A stretch of DNA of 64,000 nucleotides. It comes from Physcia stellaris (taxonomy: Eukaryota > Ascomycota > Lecanoromycetes > Caliciales > Physciaceae). Location of the stretch: the NCBI GenBank assembly GCA_018902385.1, contig JABSSW010000014.1, positions 496,001-560,000 on the forward strand, in the 5' to 3' direction. Shown piece by piece: positions 1-11,041 of this stretch (position 1 is its first letter; each line of letters begins with the position of its first letter). The notes under the pieces were generated by a model. The model saw nothing but the letters and a program-made list of their open reading frames with translations. It searched no databases and was not told the DNA's origin. Made by a program: the position numbers and the translations under genes.

Positions 1-285
1 GTTAGCACAGTACCGTATGATGATTATACAACAGCACCATATGACTTTTACACGACAGCACCATATGATTCATATACAACAGCCCCATACGATTCTTACA
101 TAACGGCACCATCTGATTCCTACACTTCGACAGCTGTCAACACCCCTGTGTCGGCTATTTCGACTGGTGCATCTTACGTTGGGATCAGCGCAAGACTTCT
201 GCCACCTTCCTTCATGCTAGAAGGGATTTCGAAGGTTTGTTTGTTCTTTGCGATGGGGTTATTCATGGTTATGGTCCGCATGTAG
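1..285 (+). CDS. C-terminal end of a tandem-repeat, possibly surface-anchored protein (5' truncated by window edge)
   Basis: Frame 1 is open from the first base to a TAG at 283-285, giving 94 residues with no start in the window. Residues about 5-45 are tandem copies of an 8-residue unit, roughly TTAPYDSY, from a 24-bp DNA repeat. A Ser/Thr-rich stretch follows, and the protein ends in a hydrophobic segment (SKVCLFFAMGLFMVMVRM). A Thr/Tyr-rich repeat followed by a hydrophobic tail suggests a secreted, perhaps GPI-anchored or membrane-tethered, wall protein. That role is inferred from architecture only. The N-terminus and any signal peptide lie outside the window. The repeat and in-frame stop are seen directly. 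Confidence 0.5.
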   Translation, partial: VSTVPYDDYTTAPYDFYTTAPYDSYTTAPYDSYITAPSDSYTSTAVNTPVSAISTGASYVGISARLLPPSFMLEGISKVCLFFAMGLFMVMVRM

Positions 286-768
286 ATGGACAGGTTTGCA
301 GCGACCGAATGGGCAAGCTTCGGGCTCGGGCTTCGCTCGAAGATCTATACTGCCATTGTCGTTGTCTGGGTTGGGATCAATTCACGGGTCTCGGTTTAGC
401 TTAAATCGTCTTCGAAGTATCGGAAGTCTTTCGAGGCAGAAAGCTAGAAGACGGAGATCGAGATAGCCATTGATTGACCCTTATTGCATTCGATCAGGCT
501 GGCGTGCTTTGATGGACCTCCTACTCCGGTAAGATATGTTAGGAATGCTTTACCATATGTAAACCGTTTAACCCGTGAGATTTGGATCATCTTCCGGAAA
601 GCCTACAGGATATCACCCTGATCCTACCTAAGTAGGCGATGACGGTGGGTCATAGACACCTTTGCCTCCATAGACTCGGATATGTTTTTTTCTCTGGAAA
701 ATCTTGTACTCATACCACGTTCACCTGGAAGTGTGCAAAACAACTTGATTGATTTTGGCTGCCAGATA
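286..768. other. Intergenic stretch
   Basis: No convincing gene. Short open frames are present on both strands without recognisable motifs. The stretch runs up to the MITE at 769. Confidence 0.5.
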
Positions 769-1403
769 CGGACCCCCCATCTTGGTAAATGGACGCCCCG
801 CGTTCGGTAAATGGACCCCCCTACCCGGAAGCCTACCGGAACCGCCCCCGCCCCCTCGGAATCACCCCCGAAGGTCTTTCGACCTTCATCTCCTGTCAAA
901 GTTCGATGTTGCCATACAAAAGTGACCTTTTTGTTGGAGATACCTCATAGTAATCCATCTATTATCTTCCTACCTCCCTACCTCTCTACCTCCCTGCTTC
1001 CGTACTTGTCTATCTGTTCAGCTACCTTCCTATCTGTCTATCTTGGTGGGTAGATAATTAGGTAGATGAATGAATAAATAAATGAATAGATAGATAATAG
1101 TAGCTTGATAGAAGACGTGGAAGATAATTTCATGTTTCGCATTCAGTTATGGCTTTGTTTCTGCATTTATCTCGAACAATAACATGAACTGTTGAAATGA
1201 TTGAGTGTCTTCAATGAAAATGTCTTTTTTGTATGACAAAATCGAACTTTGACAGGAGATGGGGATCAAAGGACCTCCGAGCTGAGTTTCGCGAGGGCGA
1301 GGACGATTTCGCGAGAGGGGCGGGGGCGGTTCCGGAGAGGCTTCCGGGGAGGGGGGTCCATTTACCGAACGCGGGGCGTCCATTTACCAAGATGGGGGGT
1401 CCG
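769..1403. mobile_element. Foldback MITE with long terminal inverted repeats and TA target duplication
   Basis: The ends are inverted copies of each other, beginning CGGACCCCCCATCTTGGTAA on each strand and flanked by TA at 767-768 and 1404-1405. The arms match closely for about 75 bp. They then match more loosely to about 190 bp, including a shared inner block around ATCTCCTGTCAAAGTTCGAT. Each arm contains two direct copies of GGTAAATGGACSCCCC, a plausible transposase-binding repeat. The interior has no transposase and is simple-sequence rich. A TA duplication with inverted ends fits a non-autonomous Tc1/mariner-pogo type element; the superfamily is inferred. Open frames inside are reflections of the arms. 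Confidence 0.82.
1048..1103. repeat. GATA/GAAT-type simple repeat inside the MITE
   Basis: A run of degenerate four-base units (TAGA, TGAA, TAAA) between the two MITE arms. It looks like microsatellite expansion of the element's interior. Confidence 0.6.
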
Positions 1404-2367
1404 TATACTGCTAGCCTTGATTTTTATGGGAGGTGCAGGCTATCCATCCTTTGTGCGCTTAGTAATCAGGATGCTTCGGCGCTAATACTATGCCACAGAC
1501 AATGGGGTTCCTAGCAATACGCAGGGGCTGCAGAATAGGACACTAATAAGAAGTGTAACGTGATCAGGATTCGATGGTTCTGGGGATGCATATTATTGAC
1601 TATCTGTAGATGTGCTACGGGCGGATTTCTAGTAGGCCTATTGCCAAGCAATTAAAGTGCGTCACGTGACGCTTCGCTTTTTTTGACCAACTACCAGGTT
1701 TCTTGTTCCTTCCCCCTCATAGACGTATCAATTAATAGATGGAGCCCAGATGAACCTCCTGAGCCAGACGACGTGTCAACTCATTTCGGTAGATGGGTCG
1801 CCTTTGCCCGGAAAGCTCCTCAAGGCGAGACTAAGGAGTAGCCGTTGGCTGGAAAGTTTCTCATTTTCAATGCCCCTTGCTAATTCTATCTGCAAAATTC
1901 TTGGCGCAATTCTGTTCACTTCTCTTCACATCTGATTTTGGTGCATGTCTCAGAAAATTCGTTCAAAAGACGAAATTAAAGTCTTTATTAAAAAGAAAAA
2001 AAAGAAAATAAATTACGATTTGAATGCTGAGTCAGATTTCGGTAGAAATTCGAATAGAATGGAATTTCGGAAATTATCAGAATTTCCGAAAGATGATCCA
2101 AATTTTCGGGAGAGGCACCAAAATTTCGGTGTGTGGAAAAGGGAAGCGCCAAGGATTAGCAAGGGTTTTGAATATCAGGGAAGGACTGCACGCATGACGC
2201 AACCATGCTGCCTGTTCCGATGACTCGCCGATTTCTTGTTCTTCTGCGTGACGAGCTTCTTCCTCCTTTGCTCACATCGATCCGTTGTCAAAATTGTAGT
2301 TTCTTGCACTCTCGTATGAAGGCTTATATATTTTAAAATCACCAAATCATTCAATCCAACCTGAGAA
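1404..2367. other. Intergenic DNA with a dispersed repeat and AT-richer patch
   Basis: No supported gene. The repeat at 1593-1708 is listed separately. From about 1940 to 2110 the DNA is AT-richer, with several AATTTCGG-like words. The last few hundred bases precede the gene starting at 2368 and may hold its promoter. Confidence 0.45.
1593..1708. repeat. Dispersed repeat fragment, copy 1
   Basis: Aligns over about 115 bp with 38133-38247. Shared words include GACTATCT, GGCGG, GCCAAGCA, GTCACGTG and GGTTTCTTGTTC, in the same order and orientation. No coding capacity or terminal repeats are visible, so the family is unknown. It is probably a remnant of an old mobile element or a shared promoter-type repeat. 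Confidence 0.55.
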
Positions 2368-3378
2368 ATGGGTCGACGTCGTCGACCAAGCCCAGACCAG
2401 GACCCAGAGATCCCAGGCCCAGACCCAGCCACTCTAGCTAGATAGTAAGCCCTCGGTGTTCATCGGCTGCGACGAATATCTCTAACAGCACGTTCATCTT
2501 TCAGTGAAGGCATTGTAAAAAAGCACAGCGATGACATTCTTCGCGATGCCATCAATCGCTGGCGGAGCGTTTCGCCACGACCAAGGAATGCCATAGCTAC
2601 TCAAGCACAGCGGTCCCAAGGTCTCCAAGCGGTGCAGTCTGGAACTTCAACCCAAGCTTCTTTAGCGATAAGATCTGGTAGGCCTTCATATTCGTCACGC
2701 CAACCTTCTCCGGCGAGAAGACCCCCTTCTACCACGCAATCCCAAGCCTCCCCAGCGGCAACATATCGGCCTTCAAACGCGCAATCCCAAGCCTCCCGAG
2801 CGGCAAGACCTGACAGACCTTCAAATGCGCAATCCCAAGCCTCCCCAGCGGCAACATATCGGCCTTCAACCGCGCAACCCCAAGCCTCCCGAGCGGCAAG
2901 ACCTGACAGACCTTCAAATGCGCAATCCCAAGCCTCCCCAGCGGCAACATATCGGCCTTCAACCGCGCAACCCCAAGCCTCCCGAGCGGCAAGACCTGAC
3001 AGACCTTCAAATGCGCAATCCCAAGCCTCCCGAGCGGCAAAACCTGACAGACCTTCAAATGCGCAATCCCAAGCCTCCCCAGCGGCAACATACCGGCCTT
3101 CAACCGCGCAATCTCAAGCCTCCCGAGCGGCAAAACCTGACAGACCTTCAAGTGTACAACCCCGAGCCTCTCCAGCGGCAACATATCAGTCTTCAGTTAT
3201 AAAATCTCAAGCTGCCCCAAAGGCCAATAGTAAAAAAGCATGGAATGCACAACCTCAAGGCAACATTGTGCCGAACCCTCAGAAGCGTTCATATCTACAG
3301 CCCCAAGCATACCCGGTATCGAAAGGTCCAGAAAGCTCAGGGAAAAAGAATCCGGGTGGAAGGAGTTCAATATTTTAA
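2368..3378 (+). CDS. Low-complexity repeat protein built on a 93-bp minisatellite (two exons)
   Basis: The ATG at 2368 follows a normal upstream region. Exon 1 is 2368-2444, the intron 2445-2504 (GTAAGC...TTTCAG) and exon 2 2505-3378. The joined frame stays open for 316 residues. The N-terminus is basic and Pro-rich (MGRRRRPSPDQDPE), then a short ordered-looking piece (YEGIVKKHSDDILRDAINRW). Residues about 100-260 are tandem copies of a 31-residue unit made of two similar halves, of the type AQSQASPAATYRPS and AQPQASRAARPDRPSN. There is no signal peptide, membrane segment or known domain, and most of the protein should be disordered. Further coding-like frames lie just downstream, so the true C-terminus may be longer. 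Function unknown. Confidence 0.55.
2740..3185 (+). repeat. Coding minisatellite, 93-bp unit
   Basis: Tandem array of 93-bp units, each made of two related 45-48-bp halves. The unit is a multiple of three, so copy-number change keeps the frame. One unit shows a half-unit arrangement (two A-R type halves in succession), as expected after unequal exchange or slippage. Confidence 0.85.
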
Positions 3379-3836
3379 GCTTTCAGGCTTTCAAAGTTCT
3401 AGCCCTGTAACGCGAAGAATCCTTGAAATCGTGGTACACAAGTCATTTGATCTCTTCAGGGAAAGGAGACAGCAGTTGTAACCGGGGCATGTGTCTGAGG
3501 GAGATATTAGTGGAATTATCGATCTGTGGACTATACACCAAGCAGGAGTTGGAAAGGATATGGGTTGAATTCGAAGCTATGAGTATAAGGCAAGAAATGC
3601 GTTGAGTAAGAACAAATTTGACGTGTTGGAGGACATGAACGATAAAACCCTACTCTCTAGAGTTACAGAAATCATCAAATTGTATAAGTTGCAGAAATTT
3701 GACATCATATATTCGTAGATGATCCTTTTGGTCCCAAATTCTCGTTGGAATATCAAACGCGCGACCCATACGGCTTATCACTACGAGTAGCCAACACAAC
3801 ACAATACAATGGCCTAGCCCCAAGATACTTCTCTGA
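3379..3836 (+). other. Coding-like fragments downstream of the minisatellite gene
   Basis: Three forward frames each carry protein-like stretches. One contains LREILVELSICGLYTKQELE (about 3490-3550), another KNKFDVLEDMNDKTLLSRV and IIKLYKLQKF before a TAG at 3716-3718. They could be further exons of the 2368-3378 gene (a possible intron starts with GTAACG near 3408) or remnants of a decayed 3' end. I could not build one continuous splice model. Confidence 0.3.
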
Positions 3837-6260
3837 TCAACGAAACCGTGCAATAGGCCCCTTTCTGTATTTCCACTCCACTGTTGCGGCTAAAGCATGT
3901 TCCGCGTCCCGAGCCACTTGTGTCGAGTCTTTTCCGTCAACATCGAGACCCATTGCGCACTTTCTGACACGATTCTGATTCTGCTGTGGAAGGGTCAAGT
4001 ACACACAGCTTATGTAGCGGCATTGTATGGTATTATTGAAAAAGCCGTCCACTTCGACCAAGATGCCTTGCGCTACACGTGAATCTTCGGTTTGTCCACT
4101 CACCTTCAGAACCGCGCATTTTTCGGAGGCCTCCGCTGCGTTGACCATCCTATGAACGATAGATGGATGGGAACTATAGGGGCAAATGAAATCGAAGTCT
4201 TTTTGTTGAAGGGGGAATATGGCGAAAGCCCCCACTAGCGATCCGTCCTCACGGATGGACAAAGGTTCGTGACATTCGTCGGCCTCGAAAGTAGCGCGCC
4301 TCATGTCGAAATCAAAGATGGACGGCGGACACCATGACCAAGCTCCATGCGATTTCATTGGTACTTTATTATGGAAAAAAGCTGTCTTGGGTATACTCAG
4401 ATTTGCTGCTAAGATAGCACGTGTCAATTCAGGTGTCGATCTTGATGTATCAACTTCTCTTTGATCCAAAGTCATCAAGCTTGCAACTATCAGCTTGTCT
4501 TTGTCCCAGGCGGTCGACCTTGGTTGCAAGACTTGGAGGAGCACCTCGAGACTGTCAATTTGCGTTCTGACGCTGCGTAATATCCTCGACGCTGTAAGGT
4601 GTGCTAATGAGGTAAATTGGGACCTTCCAGCCAGAATGTCGCGATCGAGGTCCTTTATTAGCGGCTGCATTGGATTGTCGGGATTTTTGAAGAGCACTTT
4701 AACCTTCGGGGTTCGCCTGCGGCGTCGTTCTCGAGTTGCATTGAGTTCTGCAGCAGTCCAGCCCCGAGTAAACCAGGTAGAGAGAACGAGGGCGACAGCT
4801 GCAGTCTTACCGTCAACCCAAAGCATGTTAACCAGTTCCTGATCATGGACAACAACATACTTCGCCCGGGAGTAATTCTCCAGCATTATGTCCAATGCTT
4901 TGCGCTTAGACTGCTTTTCAGTTGGTACGCAGAGAGTGTCCCACCAGAGTCCACTGCACTGCAAAGATTTCGCGATCTCAGCCCAATACTCGACAAGACA
5001 ATTGTTAACAGATCCGGGGCTTTGGAATCCATGGCCAGTGCCATCAGACCACACATGCGATATTGCAATGAAATCCTCGTTCGAGCTACACAGTCGCATA
5101 GTTCGATCTTGCTGCCATGCCAAAATATCCCAGGATGTGGGAATCCATTTGATGGGTCGATCCAAGCCGCAGAATGCTTTGTTGAGCTTCTCGATTGGGA
5201 ATTCAAAGATACCGCAATCGTCTGACTGACACTTGTGCAGCTGACAAGTCGTCGTTGTGTCATTGTATGCAGGAATACATAAATCTTCCGTGCAGTTGTC
5301 ATGCGCATGTCGTGAGATCGCTGAATTAGACTTCTGTTTAGCCAGGTCATCTAGGAAAACAAGCATATCACTATAATCACTACCCCTCCCCATTGCCAGA
5401 GCCCAGAGTCTACTAGGGCAAATTCCTAACTCCTTCGAGGACTCACCCTGGACGACATGTATCAACTGTGAATCGTATTCACGGCGCCGCAAATTTGCCA
5501 GAGAACCCAAGGCCGCAGACGGGTCCATGTCTTCGTTATTGGACTGAGGACAATCATGATGAACCCATAGGTAGAACCAATCGACGACATGAAGAACCTC
5601 TCGGATAAATTCTGAGTCTGCTGGACACCGCTTTGCCCCACCAGCAATGTCGAAGAAGCCGAGTCGGCCTAGGTCGGAAAACGGTATGTCGCTCCAATTA
5701 GTCAAACATCTAGAGCTACTTGTTAAACTGAGATTTGCTGCATGGCAAATGCACAAGACCCACTGTGACTGATCCAGATACCGATCCACCGATGCACCAC
5801 GCCACATTTTCAGTATGACACATAACCGGGCGCATGAATAGCAAGAGGCGAAAACAACCGCGAATTCCCGGAAGGATTTCCAGCTGCAGGACGGAATCAT
5901 TTGTTGGGCGTCATCCTTGAACGTTCTACAGCCCTTAGAGCTGCACTCTTGAAGTCCCAGCCCGCCGAAATATGCGTAAAGAGTTGTGATTACTTGATCT
6001 TTGATGCTTATCGAGTTATTGGGTCGAGGACCCCGACACTTATTCTTAAATGCGTCGAGAAACCGTAAGTATTTCCCCAAAGCAGCATTAGTAACTAGCC
6101 ATTCATTGGGACAGACATCGACTTCGTCGTTCTCTTTAGGTACGAAGAAACTTCGGTTCACGTCTATCGGTTGTGCGAAAGGATGCACCGTTTCGCTGGG
6201 CGGCGTATGCTCACTATCATTCATGCCGACAATGGGAGGGTTTAATACATGACCAGTCAT
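3837..6260 (-). CDS. Heterokaryon incompatibility (HET) domain protein
   Basis: A single open frame, 807 residues from the ATG at 6258-6260. The frame is open 18 codons further upstream but only with a TTG. The HET core lies near the middle: FIAISHVWSDGTGHG at about residue 400, then LWWDTLCVP at about 440, followed by ALDIMLENYSRAKYVVVHD and later LSTWFTRGWTAAEL. These correspond to the three conserved blocks of the HET family (PF06985). HET proteins trigger cell death after fusion of incompatible hyphae. The N-terminal half has the Cys/His-containing form common in long fungal HET proteins and no other named domain. The gene ends the normal-composition DNA; the AT-rich block starts about 170 bp upstream of its start codon. 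Partner specificity cannot be read from sequence. Confidence 0.85.
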   Translation of the reverse strand: MTGHVLNPPIVGMNDSEHTPPSETVHPFAQPIDVNRSFFVPKENDEVDVCPNEWLVTNAALGKYLRFLDAFKNKCRGPRPNNSISIKDQVITTLYAYFGGLGLQECSSKGCRTFKDDAQQMIPSCSWKSFREFAVVFASCYSCARLCVILKMWRGASVDRYLDQSQWVLCICHAANLSLTSSSRCLTNWSDIPFSDLGRLGFFDIAGGAKRCPADSEFIREVLHVVDWFYLWVHHDCPQSNNEDMDPSAALGSLANLRRREYDSQLIHVVQGESSKELGICPSRLWALAMGRGSDYSDMLVFLDDLAKQKSNSAISRHAHDNCTEDLCIPAYNDTTTTCQLHKCQSDDCGIFEFPIEKLNKAFCGLDRPIKWIPTSWDILAWQQDRTMRLCSSNEDFIAISHVWSDGTGHGFQSPGSVNNCLVEYWAEIAKSLQCSGLWWDTLCVPTEKQSKRKALDIMLENYSRAKYVVVHDQELVNMLWVDGKTAAVALVLSTWFTRGWTAAELNATRERRRRRTPKVKVLFKNPDNPMQPLIKDLDRDILAGRSQFTSLAHLTASRILRSVRTQIDSLEVLLQVLQPRSTAWDKDKLIVASLMTLDQREVDTSRSTPELTRAILAANLSIPKTAFFHNKVPMKSHGAWSWCPPSIFDFDMRRATFEADECHEPLSIREDGSLVGAFAIFPLQQKDFDFICPYSSHPSIVHRMVNAAEASEKCAVLKVSGQTEDSRVAQGILVEVDGFFNNTIQCRYISCVYLTLPQQNQNRVRKCAMGLDVDGKDSTQVARDAEHALAATVEWKYRKGPIARFR

Positions 6261-7665
6261 TTCAGAACAAGCCAATTGTTGTGTAGGAAACGTCGGATGA
6301 GATGGAGCAATCAATAGTTGTGCCTCAAGGCTACCTCACGTGAACGGGGGAAAAAGACCCGAAATTGTACGCCCAGCCATTTGAGATGCTTCTTCATTGC
6401 GATGCTATTGCTTACTAAGATGTCGACTTCAGCGTTTTGATTTTGCCATTGATGTTATGACGTTCTAATTGTTCAAAGACTTATCGTTATATACAATTGT
6501 CATTACACAATTTGAATTTGTCTTCAATAATAATAATTTAACGTGCGTTTTGACGAATTTTATCGAACATTAAAAACGATTTGAATTGTAATCAATTTTA
6601 CGAATACATTGTACATAACATTAATTTATTATTTTGCGTTACGATTGATTTATTAAAATTGTTTTAATTTTCAAAAATTTGCGTTGAAAATTTCGTTATA
6701 TCAATTGTTATTTTATTTCGTTTCGTGATCGATGAATTTTCTGAATTCTGAAAAATGAACGAAATAATTTAAAAACGATTGAAAGATTTGCGAAATGTTT
6801 TTTGTATATTTGATATTAAATTAATAATATCGATTTTTTTTTATTTCACGCAAACGTATCGATATCATTGACAAAATTTAATATTTTTGCAATTTTAATA
6901 ATCACAATTATAAATTTTTTGTAATAAAATACTTTGTGTAATTTTTGTTATAACAAAAACTCGAAAAACGTCAAAAAATTTTCTTTAAAAAATGACGTTG
7001 AAAAAATCGCGATTTTGAAAAAATTGAATTTTACATCAATTTTTGAATAAAAAATTTTGTGTCAAAATTGTTTGCAAAAATATTGAAAAATTTGAAATAT
7101 TCAATATTTTCAATGAAAATTTTTCGCAATTAAAAAACAACGAATAACATACATTTAAAAAACTTTGTTACGACATTTATAACATTCAAATAATATTTTT
7201 CGTAATTTTTTATAAACAATACATTTGTCAATGATAAAAAATCGTAACAAAAAAAATGCGAAAAAATTTTCTGTTTAAAATGCTATGAAAATGAATTTTT
7301 TTTTGTTGTTTATTGAAAAATTTTCTTCGACGTTCGTGATAAAATTGTTACAAATATGTCGATCGTATTATTTGATTTTACAATGTTTATTTTAATCATG
7401 CGATAATTATAATATTTTTAACAAATTTCAATATTTTTTCGTAATAATTAAGTTTTTGTTCGTTATTTTCGTGTTTTTTGTGATGAAATTTTGAAATATT
7501 TTATAAATTTTAATATTATGATAATCGACATCATTTTCAATAAATTCACAAAATTGACGTTGTAACAATCATTCATGTACATTTTTAACAAATTGTAAAA
7601 AATCTTGAAATGTTAAAATGTGATTTGTTGTGCAACGACAACGAATATTAAAATTTTTATCGTTA

Positions 7666-7863
7666 TTATTGAAAAAATCATGAATGATTATCATTTTATT
7701 GCTTTGAATTTCGTTATTTTTGTAACATACATGCAGATGAAACACAAAAAATGTGCGAATGTCAAAACATTAATTTCAACAAAAACGCATTAATTTTGTT
7801 TTCGTCAAATTATATCAATTGAATTTTGATTGCAACACATTTGCGAAAACTGTATTTTCAACA
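7666..7863 (+). repeat. 198-bp direct repeat, copy 1
   Basis: Matches 11042-11239 without gaps, with eight mismatches (about 96% identity), all C/T or G/A transitions. The copies lie 3376 bp apart in the same orientation. They might be the ends of an old element or two independent insertions. I see no matching target duplication around the outer edges. Confidence 0.85.
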
Positions 7864-8594
7864 TTTTTTCACAGCAATCGTTTGTGTTTTTTGTTTTGTA
7901 TTTTAACGAGTTCAGTTTGAAATTTTCGTGCAAATTTTTTCAACGATGTGATTTTTTTAGCGATTTAATTTTTTCAACGATGTATTGTTTGAAATTTTCG
8001 AACAAATTTTTTCAACGTGATATATTCTGAATCATGCATCGATGTGAAAATTGCAAAAACGAACGAATCGAAATTCGATGATTTATTGATTTCAAATATG
8101 ACGTAAAATCGATTGATAAAACGTGCGATCGAACAATTGATCGATTATTTGAAAAAATGCGTCGTTCTGAATGTGCATTTTCATGAAATGAAACATCGAT
8201 ACGAAATTCGATATCTAAAATTGAATAAACGTTACATCATGAAACAAATATCAATTGTTTGAATTTTGCGATGACGAACGAAAATACAAATCATATCATG
8301 ATTTGATAACATCATTGTGAATTTCAAAATTTTCAAATATTTCTTGCGACATCAATGATTTGATATTTATAGAATTTGACTGTAAAAATTTCATAAAATA
8401 TGTCAAATAATCGAAAAATCGATAAAAAAAACAATGCATCGAATGCGCGACATGCATTGCGAACATACATCGATGCAAAAAGTACAAAATCGAGCTTTTT
8501 TGATTTGATTAAGTTTTGTCAAAAAATCAAATCGATTAGTATGCGAAAAAATCAGATATTTTCAATTTTTTTGATCGAGTTTTTGCTTTGCAAA

Positions 8595-8840
8595 ATCGAA
8601 TATGTAATGATTGCATAATACGTTTTTTCGAAACAATATTATGTGATTTCAAATCGTATTTGTACAATACGTTTTTTCGAAATTGTATTGTTTGATTTCA
8701 TCGAATATGTGATGACTTCATAATACGTTTTCTCGAAACGATATTATCTGATTCGTTTTTTTTCTTCTAACAACTGTTCGTACAATACGTCAAATACGTT
8801 TTTTCGAAACTGTATTGTCAAAACTGTATTTATTTTTTCT
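8595..8840. repeat. Tandem array of imperfect dyad units
   Basis: The core AATACGTTTTTTCGAAA recurs at about 8618, 8666, 8722 and 8794. Each is followed by a partly complementary arm (AATATT or TGTATTG), making small imperfect palindromes. Copies 1 and 3 share a longer unit, so the higher-order period is about 105 bp. Confidence 0.7.
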
Positions 8841-10237
8841 TTTTCGTATTTATCGAGCGACTGAAATCTCAAAAAATAATAAAAAATAAAAACGATTAAT
8901 CAGTCGTGTTAAATCAAGACGAAATCACAAAAATAAATTTCTGTCATAATGAAATAAAACAAACAAAGCATACAAACTTTTGAATTTTTTCAAATCGAAA
9001 TAAAACGAAAAAAACGAAACATCGAATTCATCAAAACAACAATAACAACAACAATTTTTAGTTTTTTCAAATCGATCAACGATTAATAAAAAAAACGAAC
9101 GAACAAACAAACAAACAACATGTTAATTTTTCAAAGTAATGATTTTTTCGAAAAAATCAATACTTTTTCAAAATAGAACGAAAAAAAGCGAAATTTCAAT
9201 AACGTTGTTTCATGAATATTTCATTGTTTTCAATTTTTGAAACAATTCGCATAATTCAATCAACAAATCAATAAATGACGAAACGTTTTTGACAATGTTT
9301 GCAAACAAAAAAAAAACGCGAAAATGTCGAGAAAAAATGCGCATCGAAAAAAAAAAAATCGAAAAATTCGCGAAAATAATTTGCGAATCGAATGTTTCAT
9401 CGAGACGTGTGTTGTTGAAAATGTTTCGAATTTGATCGATTTGAAAACAAATAAAATCGTCGCATTAAAATATAACGTAATGCGATTTTGTATGAAATCA
9501 AATTTGCAATTGTTTTTGAAATTGCAAATGTCATTTCGATATGCAAAACGTTTGCAATTGTTTGATATTCGTAAATTTTTTTTGTTTCGAATTTGTCATC
9601 AAGATTTCATGTCAAATCTAATTCTGAAATGAAAAATTTTTGACATTTGACGATGTCAAATTTTTAACTCGATTAACACGTGATGATTCGACATTAAATT
9701 TACGATATTATCAATGTATCGATCATATTATCGAACAGACGTGTTTTTATAATAAATTATAATGTTGACGTCGAGTTACATCGATTGAAAATCTTGAATC
9801 TGTTGAAAAAAAAAAATTTACGAATGTCAAATAATTGCAAACGTTTTGCATTCGAAAACAAAATCGCGCGAAAATGACGAACGCATTTGATATCGTTGCA
9901 AATCAAATGAATTCGATTTTTCAACGAATATGCGAAACAAATCGTTCACGATCAAATAAAATCTCGATGATGTAAAAATTCGAAACGAAATAGACGAACA
10001 AACAATGTTTGCATTTTTCAAGAATTTGCACATCGATTTGAATGTCGCAATCGGAAAACGAGAAAATTTCGATGCAATGATTGATCGTGAAACGATTTCT
10101 GTTCAGAATATCGATTTTCTTGATGTTGCAATCGACGAAATAAATGATATATTCTTTGAACGTTCGCGTACAATTTCTGATTCAAACATCGAAAAAGATA
10201 TGAGTTTCGATGAAGTGAACGATGAAAAAATTATCGA

Positions 10238-10513
10238 TTAAAATGACGAAACAGAAAGAATAAAAAATTTCGATTCGAAAACAGATGAAACAACAAATTG
10301 CTGAACAGATTGTTTCGATTTTTTCGCATGTCGAGTACGAATATGCTCGTGAAACTTGATGTTGTTATCGAATTTAATCGAATGTTTGCAACGTTTGCAC
10401 GTATATTTTTTTGCTCGTTTCTTGATCAAACGAATTTCTTTTTGTTGTTTCAACAAATTTTTCGTTTTTTGTTTGATTTTGCTTTTTATTTGCAATTCGT
10501 GCTTTCGCATCAA
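10238..10513 (-). pseudogene. Fossil coding fragment with C2H2 zinc-finger signature
   Basis: The minus-strand frame contains YTCKRCKHSIKF followed by FHEHIRTRHAKKSK: Cys-x2-Cys, then His-x4-His after an aromatic residue, preceded by a Lys-rich helix. This finger type with a basic tail is seen in fungal mobile-element-associated proteins. It lies between the two 198-bp direct repeats and inside a patch that keeps more CpT/ApG than its surroundings. I read it as a relic of an old element. Family assignment is tentative. Confidence 0.4.
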
Positions 10514-11041
10514 ATAATTTTCTTGTGATTTTTTTGCTTGAATGAATCAATTGTATCGCGAAACATTAATAAAATTTGAATTCGTGTGCTCGTGATATAG
10601 AATTCGAAAATTTTGCGTTTTCGAATCATTTGCGTCGAGACAGATGCAAAGAAAAAATGATCAAGAAAAAATAACGAATGCAAATTCGAAAATGAAAAAT
10701 GCGAAACTCGTAAAGAAAATACGAATCGTCATTTTGACTGAATGATAAATAAATTTCGCGTAAAGTTCGTAAAATAATCGTAAAAAATTTCGAGAAATAA
10801 ATGTTATTGCTGAAATAACTGAAAGTGTACTGAATGTATTGCTCGTTTGTATCAAGATATGAATATTGTTCGATTGCAACTGAATCGATTTCGAATCTGA
10901 CAAGATTGAATGTTTCGAAAATTGATTATTGCTGAAATATTGCAAAATTTGTTGTATTGTTCGACAATTAGATATTACGTGCGCTCATGCTGTAATTGAT
11001 TTTGATAATATAACGAAAATTGTTAATTCGATTTTCATAAT

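Noticed and set aside
1147-1514. Open frames on both strands inside the MITE
   Set aside because: They mirror each other across the inverted arms and encode no transposase motifs.
2729-3202. Long minus-strand and second-frame open frames over the minisatellite
   Set aside because: They are by-products of the 93-bp repeat, which is open in several frames. The spliced plus-strand frame with a proper start is preferred.
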